From positions 7,006,001 to 7,070,000 of the forward strand of contig NZ_PJMX01000001.1 in assembly GCF_002846415.1 (NCBI RefSeq): a DNA stretch of 64,000 nt, read 5' to 3'. Each line of letters opens with the position of its first letter. Position 1 is the first letter of the stretch. The notes beneath the pieces were generated by a model that did no database searches, was not told the DNA's origin, and saw only the letters and a list, made by a program, of their open reading frames with translations. Position numbers and translations under genes: made by a program. The DNA comes from Streptomyces sp. TLI_146 (lineage in GTDB: Bacteria; Actinomycetota; Actinomycetes; Streptomycetales; Streptomycetaceae). Of this stretch, positions 15,962-27,275 are shown in pieces.

Positions 15962-16933
15962 GTGAAGCCGCCGTACTTCGCGCTGTGGGCCCGGATCGCC
16001 GGGTTCCGGCCCGAGCAGCTCTCCGCGCTCATCGAGGCGCGTGAGCTCGTACGGATCGTGACCCTGCGCTCCACCATCCACCTCCACACCGCCGACGACG
16101 CCCTCACCCTGCGCCCGCTCGTCCAGGCCGCCCGAGACCGCGAGCTCAAGCAGTTCCGGGGGCGGCTGGAGGGCGTGGACCTGGAGCGGCTCGGGGCGAC
16201 CGTACGCGCGCTGGTGGAGGAGCGGCCGTACACCATGAAGGAGATCCGGGACGTGCTCGGTCAGGAGTGGCCGGGCGCCGAACCGCAGGCGCTCTCCGTT
16301 GCCGCCCGGTGTGTGCTGCCGCTCGTACAGGTCACCCCGCGCGGACTGTGGCGGCGCAGCGGGCAGGTCGCGCTGACCACCGCCGAGCACTGGCTGGGGC
16401 GGGCGCCGGGGCCGGTCCCGGCGCCCGACGACACCGTGCTGCGCTATCTCGCCGCGTTCGGGCCCGCCTCGGTCAAGGACATGCAGACCTGGGCCGGACT
16501 GACCCGGCTGGGTGAGGTCTTCGAGCGGCTGCGGCCCGTTCTGGTCACCTTCCGTGACGAGAACGGGGTCGAGCTCTTCGACCTGCCCGACGCGCCCCGC
16601 CCCGACGAGGACACCCCGGCCCCGCCGCGCTTCCTGCCCGAGTTCGACAACCTGCTGCTGTCGCACGCCGACCGTACGCGGGTGATCCCGGCCGAGCACT
16701 GGGGCCGCGCCTGGAAGGGCAACCAGGCCTTCTCCACCCTCCTCGTGGACGGCTTCCTCGCCGGGGTGTGGCGCCTGGAGGAAGGCAAGGAGCACGCCGT
16801 CCTCACCGTTCAGCCGTTCGGGTCCCTCGGCCGCGCCCGGCGCGACGAGGTGGCCGCGGAGGGCGAGCGCCTGCTCGCCGAGATGACCTCGGCCACGTCG
16901 TACGACGTCCGGTTCGGGGACGTCATGGGGTGA
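15962..16933 (+). CDS. Winged-helix DNA-binding (AlkZ/YcaQ-like) protein, 5' end frameshifted
   Basis: 323 aa from the first in-frame start (GTG 15962). It resembles the winged-helix HTH_42/AlkZ family of DNA glycosylases that repair interstrand crosslinks: ALWARIAGF, TLRSTIHLHTADD, then FLPEFDNLLLSHADRTRVI near residue 225 and a C-terminal LDG-type VDGFLAGVWRL. The conserved family N-terminus is present just upstream in the same frame (from 15842: VLTTRALNRATLDRQHLLRR, then DAVAHLVGLQAQNVKPP), but no start codon precedes it in that frame. The natural ATG (15813) is one base out of frame, across a C-rich run (15837-15841). So the gene is frameshifted, miscalled, or starts late with a truncated domain. 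Function from family only. Confidence 0.7.
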   Translation: MKPPYFALWARIAGFRPEQLSALIEARELVRIVTLRSTIHLHTADDALTLRPLVQAARDRELKQFRGRLEGVDLERLGATVRALVEERPYTMKEIRDVLGQEWPGAEPQALSVAARCVLPLVQVTPRGLWRRSGQVALTTAEHWLGRAPGPVPAPDDTVLRYLAAFGPASVKDMQTWAGLTRLGEVFERLRPVLVTFRDENGVELFDLPDAPRPDEDTPAPPRFLPEFDNLLLSHADRTRVIPAEHWGRAWKGNQAFSTLLVDGFLAGVWRLEEGKEHAVLTVQPFGSLGRARRDEVAAEGERLLAEMTSATSYDVRFGDVMG

Positions 16934-16978
16934 CCCCCGGCCACCCGGCCACCGTCGACATGACCTCGGCCACGACCG

Positions 16979-18310
16979 TCACACCCCCACATCCCTCACC
17001 CCCAGGTCCTCGAACGTCTCCCGTCGCACCAGCAGCCGCGACCGGCCCCCGGCCACCGCCACCACCGGCGGTCGGCCCGTCATGTTGTAGCCGGACGCCA
17101 TCGAGACCTGGTACGCCCCGGACGCCGGTACGGCGAGGACGTCCCCGGGGCGTACGTCCTCCGGCAGTTCGACGTCCTCCGCCAGGATGTCGCCCGCCTC
17201 GCAGTGCCGTCCGACCACCGTCGTGGCGCGCATCGGGGCCGTCGTCGTACGGCCGACCATGCGGACCGTGTACCTCGCCCCGTACAGCGCCGGGCGCGGG
17301 TTGTCGCTCATTCCGCCGTCGACCGCGACGAACACCTGCGCGCCGGTGCGCTTCACCGACAGGACGCGGTACAGCGCCACCCCGGCCGGAGCCATGATCG
17401 ACCGGCCCGGCTCCACCGTGAGGTGGGGCGGGGGAAAGTCGAACTCGGCGCATGCGGACGCAAGTTCCTCCTCGATCCGGCTTCCGTACGCCGTCGGGGA
17501 CGGTGCCGCGTCGCCCGGCAGGTACGCCGCCGCGAAGCCGCCGCCCAGGTCCAGCTCCGGGAGCGTCACGCCGTGCCGGTCGCGGATGCGGGCCAGGAAC
17601 GCCACCAGCCTGCGCACCGCCTCCCCGTACGGCTCGGTCGAGGTGATCTGGGAGCCCAGGTGGCAGTGCAGACCGGCGAGTTCGAGACCGGGCTGGCCCA
17701 GGACGCGTACGACCGCGTCCTCCGCGTCGCCGCCCGCGATCGACAGGCCGAACTTCTGGCCCTCCGCACCCGTCCGGATCTTCCGGTGCGCGCCCGCCTC
17801 GATGCCCGGCAGTACCCGCACCAGGACCTTCTGGGGCGTGTCCTTGGGGACTTGGGACGCGATCCGGGCGATCTCGCAGTCCGAGTCGATGACGATCCGG
17901 CCCACGCCGAGGCGCAGTGCGGTGCGCAGGTCCCTCGGGGACTTGGCGTTGCCGTGCAGCACCACGCGCTCGGGCGGGAAGCCGCGGGTCGCGGCGAGCT
18001 CCAGTTCGCCCGCCGAGCAGACGTCGAGCCCCAGGCCCTCCTCGGCCATCCAGTCGACCACGGCCCGGCACACGAAGGCCTTCGCCGCGTAGACGACCTC
18101 GGCGTCCGGCAGGGCCCGCCGCCAGGCCCGCGCCCGGGACCGCACCTCCGTCTCGTCGAGTACGTACACGGGCGTGCCGTGCCGTTCGGCCAGCTCCGCC
18201 AGGGACACCCCGGCGAGCGACACATCGCCGCCGGGCGCGTGCACGGCGGAGTCCGGCCACACCGAGGGGGAGCTCAACTCCCGTACGAGTGAGTCGGGTT
18301 CGGTTGTCAT
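16979..18310 (-). CDS. lysA: Diaminopimelate decarboxylase
   Basis: 443 aa, typical for the fold-III PLP decarboxylases. The PLP lysine lies in EVVYAAKAF (about residue 75); the barrel has the LHCHLGSQI and DLGGGF elements; EPGRSI (phosphate binding) and the dimer-interface VDGGMSDNPRPALYG complete the set. It converts meso-diaminopimelate to lysine, the last step of lysine synthesis. ATG 18310 has GGAGGG 7 bases upstream. It is followed upstream by a small SAV_915-like gene on the same strand (16-base gap). Streptomycetes often carry more than one lysA paralogue, so this may not be the main biosynthetic copy. Confidence 0.88.
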   Translation of the reverse strand: MTTEPDSLVRELSSPSVWPDSAVHAPGGDVSLAGVSLAELAERHGTPVYVLDETEVRSRARAWRRALPDAEVVYAAKAFVCRAVVDWMAEEGLGLDVCSAGELELAATRGFPPERVVLHGNAKSPRDLRTALRLGVGRIVIDSDCEIARIASQVPKDTPQKVLVRVLPGIEAGAHRKIRTGAEGQKFGLSIAGGDAEDAVVRVLGQPGLELAGLHCHLGSQITSTEPYGEAVRRLVAFLARIRDRHGVTLPELDLGGGFAAAYLPGDAAPSPTAYGSRIEEELASACAEFDFPPPHLTVEPGRSIMAPAGVALYRVLSVKRTGAQVFVAVDGGMSDNPRPALYGARYTVRMVGRTTTAPMRATTVVGRHCEAGDILAEDVELPEDVRPGDVLAVPASGAYQVSMASGYNMTGRPPVVAVAGGRSRLLVRRETFEDLGVRDVGV

Positions 18311-18325
18311 CAGGGGATCCCTCCG

Positions 18326-18757
18326 TCAGTCCACGAACGCGTGGATCGCGGTCACGGCGGTCCAGACGGCCGCCGCCGCACCCGTCACGCGCAGCACGCC
18401 GACCACGTCCGGGTCCCAGCCGTCCCTGCGCGCGCAGGGCTGCGCGGCGGGCTCGCGGCGTACGGCCGCCGGGGCCGGGGCCGCGAGCTGCGGGTCGACG
18501 GTCACCGTGGTCACGCCGAGCGGCTCCGCCAGCAACCGCAGCGCGGGCTCGGCGAGCCGGATCCAGCTCTGGTCGGGCCCGAGCACCGCGCACAGCCGCT
18601 CGGGACTGGTGAAACCGACGGCGGTCCGTACGCCGAGCGGGGTGCGCGAGAAGCGCAACTGCTGTCCTCCGGCAGAGCCGAGCCGCACCGGCACGTAAAG
18701 GGCTGCTGCCGGGCGGCGTTCGTCGGGGTCCGCGTCGTCGATGGTGAGGCTTTCCAT
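18326..18757 (-). CDS. SAV_915-like protein
   Basis: 143 aa, starting at an ATG (MESLTIDDAD) with GGAGGG 8 bases upstream; the longer open frame upstream reads through a repeat and is rejected. The core AALYVPVRLGSAGGQQLRFSRTPLGVRTAVGFTSPERLCAVLGPDQSWIRLAEPALR... is the pattern of the streptomycete SAV_915 / SseB-N-like family. The C-terminus ends with a weakly hydrophobic Ala-rich segment (VTGAAAAVWTAVTAIHAF). No biochemical role is known to me. It is in operon-like order with lysA. Confidence 0.6.
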   Translation of the reverse strand: MESLTIDDADPDERRPAAALYVPVRLGSAGGQQLRFSRTPLGVRTAVGFTSPERLCAVLGPDQSWIRLAEPALRLLAEPLGVTTVTVDPQLAAPAPAAVRREPAAQPCARRDGWDPDVVGVLRVTGAAAAVWTAVTAIHAFVD

Positions 18758-19184
18758 GGTGGGTGCCCTCCGGTGGAGTACGAGGCCGGTCGGTGGGAGT
18801 ACGCGGCCGGGTGCTGCTGGAAGCACGAGGCCGGGTGCTGCGGCGCCGCTGGGTGCGACGCGTCGAAGCTATGCCCGTCGCCGGGCCCCCGAGCCGCCTC
18901 CTGACGCGCTGTTGATCCCGTTGCGCCCGACTTTGACGGCTCCCTAGCGCGGCTCCCGGCGCCGTGCCGCCCCATCCGCCCCGACCGGAGCCGCCGCCGG
19001 GAACCGCAGCCGCTCGGCCACCGCGTCACCGTCGCCTGGGAACTGGAGGAGGCCCCTCCCGGACCGCCCCCAGGGGGCGGGGGAATCCGCCGCGCGGACT
19101 TCCCCCGCACCCCCCTACGGGGGTAAAGAGGCCTGGTCACGCACCGCGAGGTGGTAGAGAGTGGTCAGGCAACGAGGAGGGCAC
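18758..19184. other. Divergent intergenic region with degenerate repeats
   Basis: About 430 bp between divergent genes. 18773-18838 contains three imperfect copies of a roughly 21-24-bp unit with the core GTACGAGGCCGG / GCACGAGGCCGG. No gene or clear operator was recognised in the remainder. Confidence 0.5.
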
Positions 19185-20873
19185 ATGGACGCACGTGGCG
19201 CCACGCAGGAGTTCCGGGCCGCACGGGACTTCCTGCTGGAGCACCGGGAGGACTACGCGACGGCCTGTCAGGGGTTCACCTGGCCGCGCCCCGAGCGGTT
19301 CAACTGGGCGCTCGACTGGTTCGACGTCATCGCCGAGGGCAACGGCGCCACCGCGCTGCACATCGTCGAGGAGGACGGCCGCGAGATCACCCTCTCGTAC
19401 GCCGAGATGTCCCTGCGCTCCGACCAGGTCGCCAACTGGCTGCGCGCCCAAGGGGTACGGGCCGGGGACCGCGTCGTCGTCATGCTCGGCAACCAGCAGG
19501 AACTGTGGATGACCGCGCTGGCCGCGATGAAGCTGCGGGCGGTCGTCATCCCCGCGACCCCGCTGCTCGGACCTGCCGATCTGCGGGACCGGATCGAGCG
19601 CGGGCGCGCCCGGCACGTGATCGTGCGGGCCGAGGACGCGGCCAAGTTCGAGGACGTGCCGGGGGAGTACACCCGGATCGCCGTCAGTCTGCCGGGCGCC
19701 GGCCCCGTTCCCGGGTGGCTGGACTTCGACGGGGCGTTCGGGGCCGAGGCGCGGTTCGAGCCGGACGGGGTCACCCGGGCCGACGACCCGCTGATGCTCT
19801 ACTTCACCTCCGGCACCACGGCCCGCCCCAAGCTCGTCGAGCACACCCATGTGTCGTACCCCGTGGGGCACTTGGCGACCATGTACTGGATCGGGCTGAA
19901 GCCCGGCGACGTGCATCTGAACATCTCCTCGCCCGGCTGGGCCAAGCACGCCTGGTCGAACCTGTTCGCCCCGTGGAACGCCGAGGCGACCGTCTTCATC
20001 TACAACTACGCGCGCTTCGACGCGGCCCGGCTGATGTCCGCGATGGACGCGGCGGGTGTCACCAGCTTCTGCGCGCCGCCCACGGTGTGGCGGATGCTGA
20101 TCCAGGCGGACCTGAGCGCGCTGAGGACCCCGCCCCGCGAGGTCGTCGCGGCGGGTGAGCCGCTCAACCCCGAGGTCATCGAGACGGTCCGGCGCGCGTG
20201 GGGCCGGGTCATCCGGGACGGCTTCGGGCAGACCGAGACGGCCGTCCAAGTCGCCAACAGCCCGGGCCAGTTGCTCAAGACCGGCTCGATGGGACGGCCC
20301 AGCCCCGGCTACCGGGTCGAGCTCCTGGACCCGGTGACGGGCGAGCCGGGCGCGACCGAGGGCGAGATCGCCCTCGATCTCTCGGCCCGGCCGGTCGGCC
20401 TGATGACCGGCTACCACGGCGACCCCGACCGTACGGCCGAATCGATGGCGGGCGGCTACTACCGCACCGGCGACATCGGATCCCGCGACGAGGACGGCTA
20501 CATCACCTACGTCGGCCGCGCCGACGACGTATTCAAAGCCTCCGACTACAAGATCTCGCCGTTCGAGCTGGAGAGCGCGCTCCTGGAGCACGAGGCGGTG
20601 GCCGAGGCCGCCGTCGTCCCCGCGCCCGACGCGCTGCGGCTCGCCGTGCCCAAGGCGTACATCGTGCTCGCGGCGGGCTGGGAGCCCGGCCCGGACACCG
20701 CGAAGGTGCTCTTCGAGCACTCGCGCGCGGTCCTCGCCCCGTACAAGCGCATCCGCCGGATCGAGTTCGGCGAGCTGCCCAAGACGGTCTCCGGGAAGAT
20801 CCGCCGCATCGAGCTGCGCGAGGCCACGGCGGCGGGGTCGAAGGCCGAGTACCACGAGGGGGACCTGCGGTGA
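19185..20873 (+). CDS. Acyl-CoA synthetase (AMP-binding, medium-chain type)
   Basis: 562 aa ANL-superfamily adenylating enzyme. The AMP-binding P-loop reads [20 protein letters not shown] (about residue 205), followed by the A5-type DGFGQTE (about 345). The C-terminal hinge and lysine region are [31 protein letters not shown] and [12 protein letters not shown]. It activates a carboxylic acid to acyl-AMP and then to the CoA thioester; the N-terminal half resembles medium-chain or benzoate-type synthetases. ATG 19185 is preceded by GAGGAGG (4 bases). Its TGA overlaps the GTG of a second acyl-CoA synthetase, so the two are co-translated. Substrate not determinable. Confidence 0.85.
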   Translation: MDARGATQEFRAARDFLLEHREDYATACQGFTWPRPERFNWALDWFDVIAEGNGATALHIVEEDGREITLSYAEMSLRSDQVANWLRAQGVRAGDRVVVMLGNQQELWMTALAAMKLRAVVIPATPLLGPADLRDRIERGRARHVIVRAEDAAKFEDVPGEYTRIAVSLPGAGPVPGWLDFDGAFGAEARFEPDGVTRADDPLMLYFTSGTTARPKLVEHTHVSYPVGHLATMYWIGLKPGDVHLNISSPGWAKHAWSNLFAPWNAEATVFIYNYARFDAARLMSAMDAAGVTSFCAPPTVWRMLIQADLSALRTPPREVVAAGEPLNPEVIETVRRAWGRVIRDGFGQTETAVQVANSPGQLLKTGSMGRPSPGYRVELLDPVTGEPGATEGEIALDLSARPVGLMTGYHGDPDRTAESMAGGYYRTGDIGSRDEDGYITYVGRADDVFKASDYKISPFELESALLEHEAVAEAAVVPAPDALRLAVPKAYIVLAAGWEPGPDTAKVLFEHSRAVLAPYKRIRRIEFGELPKTVSGKIRRIELREATAAGSKAEYHEGDLR

Positions 20874-22477
20874 CGGACCTCTCGTACGCCCACGGCACGA
20901 GCGGCACGCCGCTGCTCGGCGACACCATCGGGGCCAACCTGGACCGGGCGGTCGCCGCCTGGCCGGACCGCGAGGCGCTGGTCGACGTGGAGTCCGGGCG
21001 GCGCTGGACGTACACGGAGTTCGCCGCGGCCGTCGACGAGCTGGCCCGCGGGCTGCTCGGCAGCGGGGTCCGCAAGGGCGACCGGGTCGGCATCTGGGCG
21101 GTGAACTGCCCGGAGTGGGTGCTCACGCAGTACGCCACGGCCCGGATCGGCGCGGTCATGGTGAACATCAACCCGGCGTACCGGGCGCACGAGCTCGCGT
21201 ACGTACTGAAGCAGGCCGGGATCTCGCTCCTCATCGCCTCGCAGGCACACCGGACGAGCGACTACCGGGCGCTGGTGGAGGTGGCGCGCCCCGAGTGCCC
21301 GGGGCTGCGGGCCGTGCACTACATCGGGGACGGGTCCTGGGGCGCGCTCCTGGCGGCGGGTGATGAGGTGACGGCTGGTCAACTCGCGGATGTGCAGGCC
21401 GAGTTGTCGTGCGACGACCCGATCAACATCCAGTACACCTCGGGGACCACCGGCTTCCCCAAGGGGGCGACGCTCTCCCACCACAACATCCTCAACAACG
21501 GCTATTTCGTGGGGGAGATGATCTCCTACACCGAGCAGGACCGGATCTGTGTGCCGGTGCCGTTCTACCACTGCTTCGGCATGGTGATGGGCAACCTCGC
21601 GGCCACCTCGCACGGGGCGTGTGTGGTGATCCCGGCGCCGTCGTTCGACGCGGCGGCGACGCTGCGGGCGGTGGAGCGGGAGCGGTGCACCTCGCTGTAC
21701 GGGGTGCCGACGATGTTCATCGCCGAGCTGAACCTGCCGGACTTCGGCTCGTACGACCTGTCCTCGCTGCGTACTGGGATCATGGCGGGGTCGCCGTGCC
21801 CGGTCGAGGTGATGAAGCGGGTCGTCGCCGAGATGAACATGGCCGAGGTGTCCATCTGCTACGGCATGACGGAGACGTCCCCGGTCTCCACCCAGACGCG
21901 CGTCGAGGACGACCTGGAGCGCCGGACCGGCACGGTGGGGCGGGTGCTGCCGCACATCGAGGTGAAGGTGGTGGACCCCGCCACCGGCGTCACGCTGCCG
22001 CGCGGCGAGGCGGGCGAGCTGTGCACCCGTGGCTACAGCGTGATGCTCGGCTACTGGGACGAGCCGGAGCGGACCGCCGAGGCGATCGACGCGGGGCGCT
22101 GGATGCACACCGGCGATCTGGCGGTGCTGCGCGAGGACGGTTACGTACAGATCGTCGGCCGGATCAAGGACATGATCATCCGGGGCGGCGAGAACGTCTA
22201 TCCGCGCGAGATCGAGGAGTTCCTCTACGCCCACCCGAAGATCGCGGACGTCCAGGTGGTGGGCGTGCCCGACGAGAAGTACGGCGAGGAGATCCTGGCC
22301 TGCGTGATCCCGCGCGACCCGGCGGACCCGCCCACGGTCGAGGACATCGCGTCGTTCTGCCGCGACCGCCTCGCGCACTACAAGGTGCCGCGACGGCTGC
22401 GGATCCTGGCGGAGTTCCCGATGACGGTGAGCGGGAAGGTGCGGAAGGTGGAGCTGAGGGAGGGGTACGGGGAGTAG
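20870..22477 (+). CDS. Fatty-acyl-CoA synthetase (AMP-binding)
   Basis: 535 aa, second adenylating enzyme of the pair. P-loop [21 protein letters not shown] (about residue 185), [50 protein letters not shown], and the catalytic Lys region [15 protein letters not shown]. The GGENVYP element is typical of FadD-like/FACL enzymes that activate fatty or branched acids. GTG 20870 overlaps the upstream stop (GTGA). Two coupled synthetases with different predicted preferences suggest activation of related acids in one pathway; no dehydrogenase or thiolase neighbours are present to narrow this. Confidence 0.87.
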   Translation: MTDLSYAHGTSGTPLLGDTIGANLDRAVAAWPDREALVDVESGRRWTYTEFAAAVDELARGLLGSGVRKGDRVGIWAVNCPEWVLTQYATARIGAVMVNINPAYRAHELAYVLKQAGISLLIASQAHRTSDYRALVEVARPECPGLRAVHYIGDGSWGALLAAGDEVTAGQLADVQAELSCDDPINIQYTSGTTGFPKGATLSHHNILNNGYFVGEMISYTEQDRICVPVPFYHCFGMVMGNLAATSHGACVVIPAPSFDAAATLRAVERERCTSLYGVPTMFIAELNLPDFGSYDLSSLRTGIMAGSPCPVEVMKRVVAEMNMAEVSICYGMTETSPVSTQTRVEDDLERRTGTVGRVLPHIEVKVVDPATGVTLPRGEAGELCTRGYSVMLGYWDEPERTAEAIDAGRWMHTGDLAVLREDGYVQIVGRIKDMIIRGGENVYPREIEEFLYAHPKIADVQVVGVPDEKYGEEILACVIPRDPADPPTVEDIASFCRDRLAHYKVPRRLRILAEFPMTVSGKVRKVELREGYGE

Positions 22478-22570
22478 GGGGCGGGGCGGGCAGGTCGGCC
22501 GGGTTGGCCCCCTGGCCACGGGTCGGCCCCCTGCTCACGGGTCTGCTCACGGCCTGTCGGTCCGTATGGT

Positions 22571-23665
22571 TCACGGGCCCGTGGCGACCAGCTCGTCCGC
22601 CGCGTCGTTGACCGGCTGGGGCGTGCCCGTCAGGTCCATCACGAAGAGCGGGATGGACAGCTCGTCGCCACGGGCCCGGGCGTCCTTGGTGTACCCGGCG
22701 AGTGAGAAGTAGACGCCGGTGGCCGAACTGCTGAGCGCGTTCAGCCACAGGCACTCCACCGCGCGCAGCGACGCCGGGCGGGTCGTCGGGTCGACCTGGG
22801 CGACCAGGCCCGGGCCGCGCAGATCGATCCCGGAGGCGGGGCGCGCCTCGGACTGCAGGACGTCCAGGAAGCCGAGCCACTTGAGGTAGAGCGCCGCCGC
22901 GGTCACCGCGTCCCGGGCGGTACGGATGGTCACCGGCCGGAACGCCGGGCGCGGGGGCGCGGCGGTCGGCGGAACCGGGATGTGGGCCGGCAGCGGGGCG
23001 GGCGCCGCGGAGACCGGCCGCACCGGAATCCGCAGCACCGTGCCGCACGAGCACCCCAGCTCCGGCTGCGGCCACTGGTCCTGCCGCCCGCACGTGTCGC
23101 AGCGCACCGTGACCCAGTCCTCGGTCCAGGTGCGATGGGTGATCGGCTCGGGCGCGACCCCGCGCTGGAGCGGTGGCGCGAGCGGGGCGCCGCAGGGGCA
23201 GGGGTAGGTGGTGGCGGCGTACCGGTGCTCACGGCGGCACACGGGACACCGCACGGCGAGCGTCTCCCGCGCGAGTCCGGGCCGGGGGTGGGCGGGGCGC
23301 TGCGTGGGGCCAGCGGGGCTGCCCGGGTATCCGGCGCCGCGGGGGCCGCCGGGGCGGCCGGATCCGCCGGGGGTGGGTCCGCCGGGGTAGCCGGATCCGC
23401 CGGGGGTGGGTCCGCCGGGGTAGCCGGACCCGCCGGGGTTGGCTTCGCCGTGGTTGGGTCCGCTCTGGTACCCGGACCCGCCGAGCCCGCCCCCGAGCCC
23501 GCCCCCGAGCCCGCCCCCGGGCACCCCACCGCGCCCCACGGACCCACCGGGTCCCGGCGTCCCTCCGTACCCGCCGCCGACTCCGCCGGTCCCGTCGCCG
23601 ATTCCGTGGCCGATTCCGTCGATACCCATGCCGTCCACCCCGTGCTCGCCGCCCGTACGGCCCAT
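22571..23665 (-). CDS. Gly/Pro-rich zinc-ribbon protein with restriction-endonuclease-like C-terminal domain
   Basis: 364 aa. Residues 1-125 are Gly/Pro-rich low complexity with a repeated [11 protein letters not shown] unit. Residues 138-215 hold two Cys clusters (CPVCRREH ... CPCG and [10 protein letters not shown] ... CSCG), likely two zinc ribbons. The C-terminal 115 residues follow the pattern of the PD-(D/E)XK fold seen in Mrr-like actinobacterial proteins: [66 protein letters not shown]. At the place of the usual Q-V-K the sequence has Q-V-D, so the metal-site Lys is missing and nuclease activity is doubtful. ATG 23665, with GGGGGA close upstream. Convergent with the synthetases; role unknown. 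Confidence 0.6.
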   Translation of the reverse strand: MGRTGGEHGVDGMGIDGIGHGIGDGTGGVGGGYGGTPGPGGSVGRGGVPGGGLGGGLGGGLGGSGYQSGPNHGEANPGGSGYPGGPTPGGSGYPGGPTPGGSGRPGGPRGAGYPGSPAGPTQRPAHPRPGLARETLAVRCPVCRREHRYAATTYPCPCGAPLAPPLQRGVAPEPITHRTWTEDWVTVRCDTCGRQDQWPQPELGCSCGTVLRIPVRPVSAAPAPLPAHIPVPPTAAPPRPAFRPVTIRTARDAVTAAALYLKWLGFLDVLQSEARPASGIDLRGPGLVAQVDPTTRPASLRAVECLWLNALSSSATGVYFSLAGYTKDARARGDELSIPLFVMDLTGTPQPVNDAADELVATGP

Positions 23666-23708
23666 CGTCCCCCACTCGCGCCGCCCGCGAGGCGACTTCG
23701 GGGATCCC

Positions 23709-23737
23709 TTGACGCGCCTGCGTACGCCCCTTATGTT
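23709..23737 (+). promoter_or_regulatory. Putative gcl promoter
   Basis: TTGACG at 23709-23714, a 17-bp spacer, and TATGTT at 23732-23737 fit the -35/-10 boxes of a housekeeping promoter. Transcription would begin around 23744, inside the first operator. Confidence 0.6.
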
Positions 23738-23739
23738 TC

Positions 23740-23775
23740 TTCCATATAGCAGAACTAAACTTCCGCATTACGGAA
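23740..23775 (+). promoter_or_regulatory. Paired AllR-type operators of gcl
   Basis: Two 15-bp sites: TTCCATATAGCAGAA (23740-23754) and the perfect dyad TTCCGCATTACGGAA (23761-23775), starting exactly 21 bp apart (two helical turns) and covering the predicted start point. The same pair occurs before hyi. Assignment to the IclR-family regulator encoded at 58467 is inference. Confidence 0.7.
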
Positions 23776-23834
23776 TCACGGCTCTCAGGTGGCGCGACAG
23801 AGCCCGATCCGCCAGGCCGAAGCAGGAGCACTCC

Positions 23835-25616
<1,782 letters not shown>

Positions 25617-25636
25617 AGCGGCAGCCGGTACGAGAC

Positions 25637-25681
25637 CGACGGCTCCGGTGCTTCCCGTGGGGGGTGGCATCGGAGCCGTCG
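25637..25681 (+). terminator. gcl terminator hairpin
   Basis: CGACGGCTCCG (25637-25647) pairs exactly with CGGAGCCGTCG (25671-25681) 20 bases after the gcl stop. Confidence 0.7.
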
Positions 25682-25821
25682 CCGTTCACTCGTTCGAGTT
25701 CATGCGGAGGGGTTTCGTCAGCGTTTCGGCGGCGCTCCGAGGGGCTCGCGGGCCAATCGTGTCGAATCCGAGACGGGCGGAGGCGGTGCGACGGGCCGCG
25801 ACGGCGCATACTGGATAGACC

Positions 25822-26043
25822 ATGACGCAGCCGTCCGCGCCGAGGCGCCACCTGCCCACCAGTCCCTTCAAAGCTCCGGTCGAGCCGCAGGCCAAGACCT
25901 TCGCCCTGGGCGATCGGGTCTCCCACGACCAGTTCGGCCTGGGCACGATCGTGGGCGTCGAGGACGGAGTCGCCATGCTCGTCGACTTCGGCTCCCGACG
26001 CGCACGCATCCTGAGCCCCTACACCCGCATGCACCGTCTCTGA
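25822..26043 (+). CDS. Small Tudor/SH3-like protein, 73 aa
   Basis: 73 aa. A disordered N-terminal 25 residues precede KTFALGDRVSHDQFGLGTIVGVEDGVAMLVDFGSRRARILSPYTRMHRL. This G-D-R-V-x-H-x-x-F-G-x-G-x-V pattern is the Tudor-like fold seen at the C-terminus of UvrD/PcrA helicases and in small actinobacterial proteins, where it can bind RNA polymerase or nucleic acid. There is no good Shine-Dalgarno and a possible -10 (CATACT, 25806-25811) lies only 10 bases before the ATG, so the message may be leaderless. A strong terminator follows. Function unassigned. Confidence 0.65.
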   Translation: MTQPSAPRRHLPTSPFKAPVEPQAKTFALGDRVSHDQFGLGTIVGVEDGVAMLVDFGSRRARILSPYTRMHRL

Positions 26044-26071
26044 AGACAGAGCCGCGCACCACACACAACAA

Positions 26072-26106
26072 CAAGGCCCCGCCCGCGAGCCGCGGACGGG
26101 GTCTTG
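26072..26106 (+). terminator. Terminator hairpin after the 73-aa gene
   Basis: CAAGGCCCCG-CCCGC pairs with GCGGACGGGGTCTTG around a GAGC-type loop, 30 bases after the stop. Just beyond it, ACATGTCCG occurs twice 22 bp apart (26108-26116 and 26130-26138). Confidence 0.7.
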
Positions 26107-26276
26107 AACATGTCCGGCGGGTCGGAGGGACATGTCCGAACGTCCCGCTCTCGGAGGTCGTCGCGCTCACCCTGATGCCGCTCGCCGACCTCGTTCGTCC
26201 GTCGCGACTGACAGCGACCCACGACAGACCCAGCGCCCGCCTCGGGTGTCGTGACCAGCGGTCCGGTGGCGGGGAG

Positions 26277-27035
26277 TCATGGGGGAACAGCCGGGGCCTC
26301 GACGAGGCCGCGCAGGAGCGCCACCTGAGCGATGCAGCACTCGGCGAGGCGCTGAGCGTGCGCGAACTGCTGGCTCGGGACGTCCTCCTTCTGTGTCAGC
26401 CCCAGCTGCCGGCAGGCCTCGGTGATGCTCAGCAGGACGCGGCTGCGCGCGGGAGCGTCGGGCGGCATCTGGCCGGCGGCGTCATTGAGGGCCTGCCGTA
26501 CTTCCACGAGGTAGCCATGGGCGCGGTGCGTGGCCTCTGTCGCCATGCGCAGATCGTGCGCTAGGTCGGCTGCCGACTCGGTGATGTTGCGGCACCTCTG
26601 CGCGATCACGTCCAGGTCCGGCCCGCCCGGGTCCGAAGGGGGGTCGCCGACCCGTCGGCCGAGGTGGATCAGCTGGCCGAGGCCGGCCGGCGCGCAGAGG
26701 TGCCCGACGCCTCGGGGCGGCAGCAGCCAGTACACCCCGGGCCGGGTGGTGCGGTGGATGGTGCCGGGGGGCACGAGAGCGTAGTACGAGAGGCCCGCGC
26801 CGTATGCGTCGTGGATGACCGGGCCGTCCACGATGCGGTCGAGGTACGGGCCGACGGCGTCCGGGCTACCGCTCTGTGCGGCGGCGTGGATGATCGCGGC
26901 GGAGATGCGCACCGCGTCGAAGGCCTTGCCGGTCGGCAGCAGGGCGGCGCCGCCCCTTTCCCACTCCAGCCAGGCTGTCGAGGGGGTGTCGAGTGCGGAC
27001 GCGAGCCAGTGCGCGACGCGGGTGTCCGTCGTCAT
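26277..27035 (-). CDS. Hypothetical protein of XRE-associated cassette
   Basis: 252 aa, family not recognised with certainty. The first half (WLEWERGGAALLPTGKAFDAVRIS ... GPVIHDAYGAGLSYYALVPPGT) has the feel of the streptomycete bifunctional primase/polymerase N-terminal-like domain that often sits near XRE/DUF397 genes. The second half (from about residue 125) is helical with CRNITESAADLAHDLRMATEATHRAHGYLVEVRQAL, possibly coiled coil. ATG 27035 overlaps the stop of the 61-aa gene upstream (ATGA), so it is the last gene of the cassette 28879 to 26277. No catalytic motif is claimed. Confidence 0.55.
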   Translation of the reverse strand: MTTDTRVAHWLASALDTPSTAWLEWERGGAALLPTGKAFDAVRISAAIIHAAAQSGSPDAVGPYLDRIVDGPVIHDAYGAGLSYYALVPPGTIHRTTRPGVYWLLPPRGVGHLCAPAGLGQLIHLGRRVGDPPSDPGGPDLDVIAQRCRNITESAADLAHDLRMATEATHRAHGYLVEVRQALNDAAGQMPPDAPARSRVLLSITEACRQLGLTQKEDVPSQQFAHAQRLAECCIAQVALLRGLVEAPAVPP

Positions 27036-27217
27036 CCCGACACCGCCCCTGCTGCGGAAGCCAGGGTGCAGTTGCGGTGCGCGTGCATCGATGCCTCACC
27101 GCCCTCGCCGATGACCATGACGGTCACGATGTCCGCGCCGGACTCGTCGCATACCTCGCACTGCGGACCCTGTGCAGGGTCGTCCAAGGGCTGCTGCTCA
27201 ACGGGCTCTGGGTTCAT
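27032..27217 (-). CDS. Small hypothetical protein, 61 aa
   Basis: 61 aa from ATG 27217 (GTG 27226 is an alternative; neither has a clear ribosome binding site). It contains CEVCDESGADIVTVMVIGEGGEASMHAHRNC, i.e. C-x2-C ... H-x-H-x2-C, suggestive of a small metal-binding site. Its stop overlaps the next gene's ATG. Role unknown. Confidence 0.45.
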   Translation of the reverse strand: MNPEPVEQQPLDDPAQGPQCEVCDESGADIVTVMVIGEGGEASMHAHRNCTLASAAGAVSG

Positions 27218-27275
27218 GACCAGCACGGTAGGAGGACCGATTGCGTGAGATGCTCATGATTGCGCCGGATTGCGA

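Noticed and set aside
26108-26138. Operator formed by the repeated ACATGTCCG
   Set aside because: Two copies lie just after a terminator and far from any gene start; no regulatory role can be argued.
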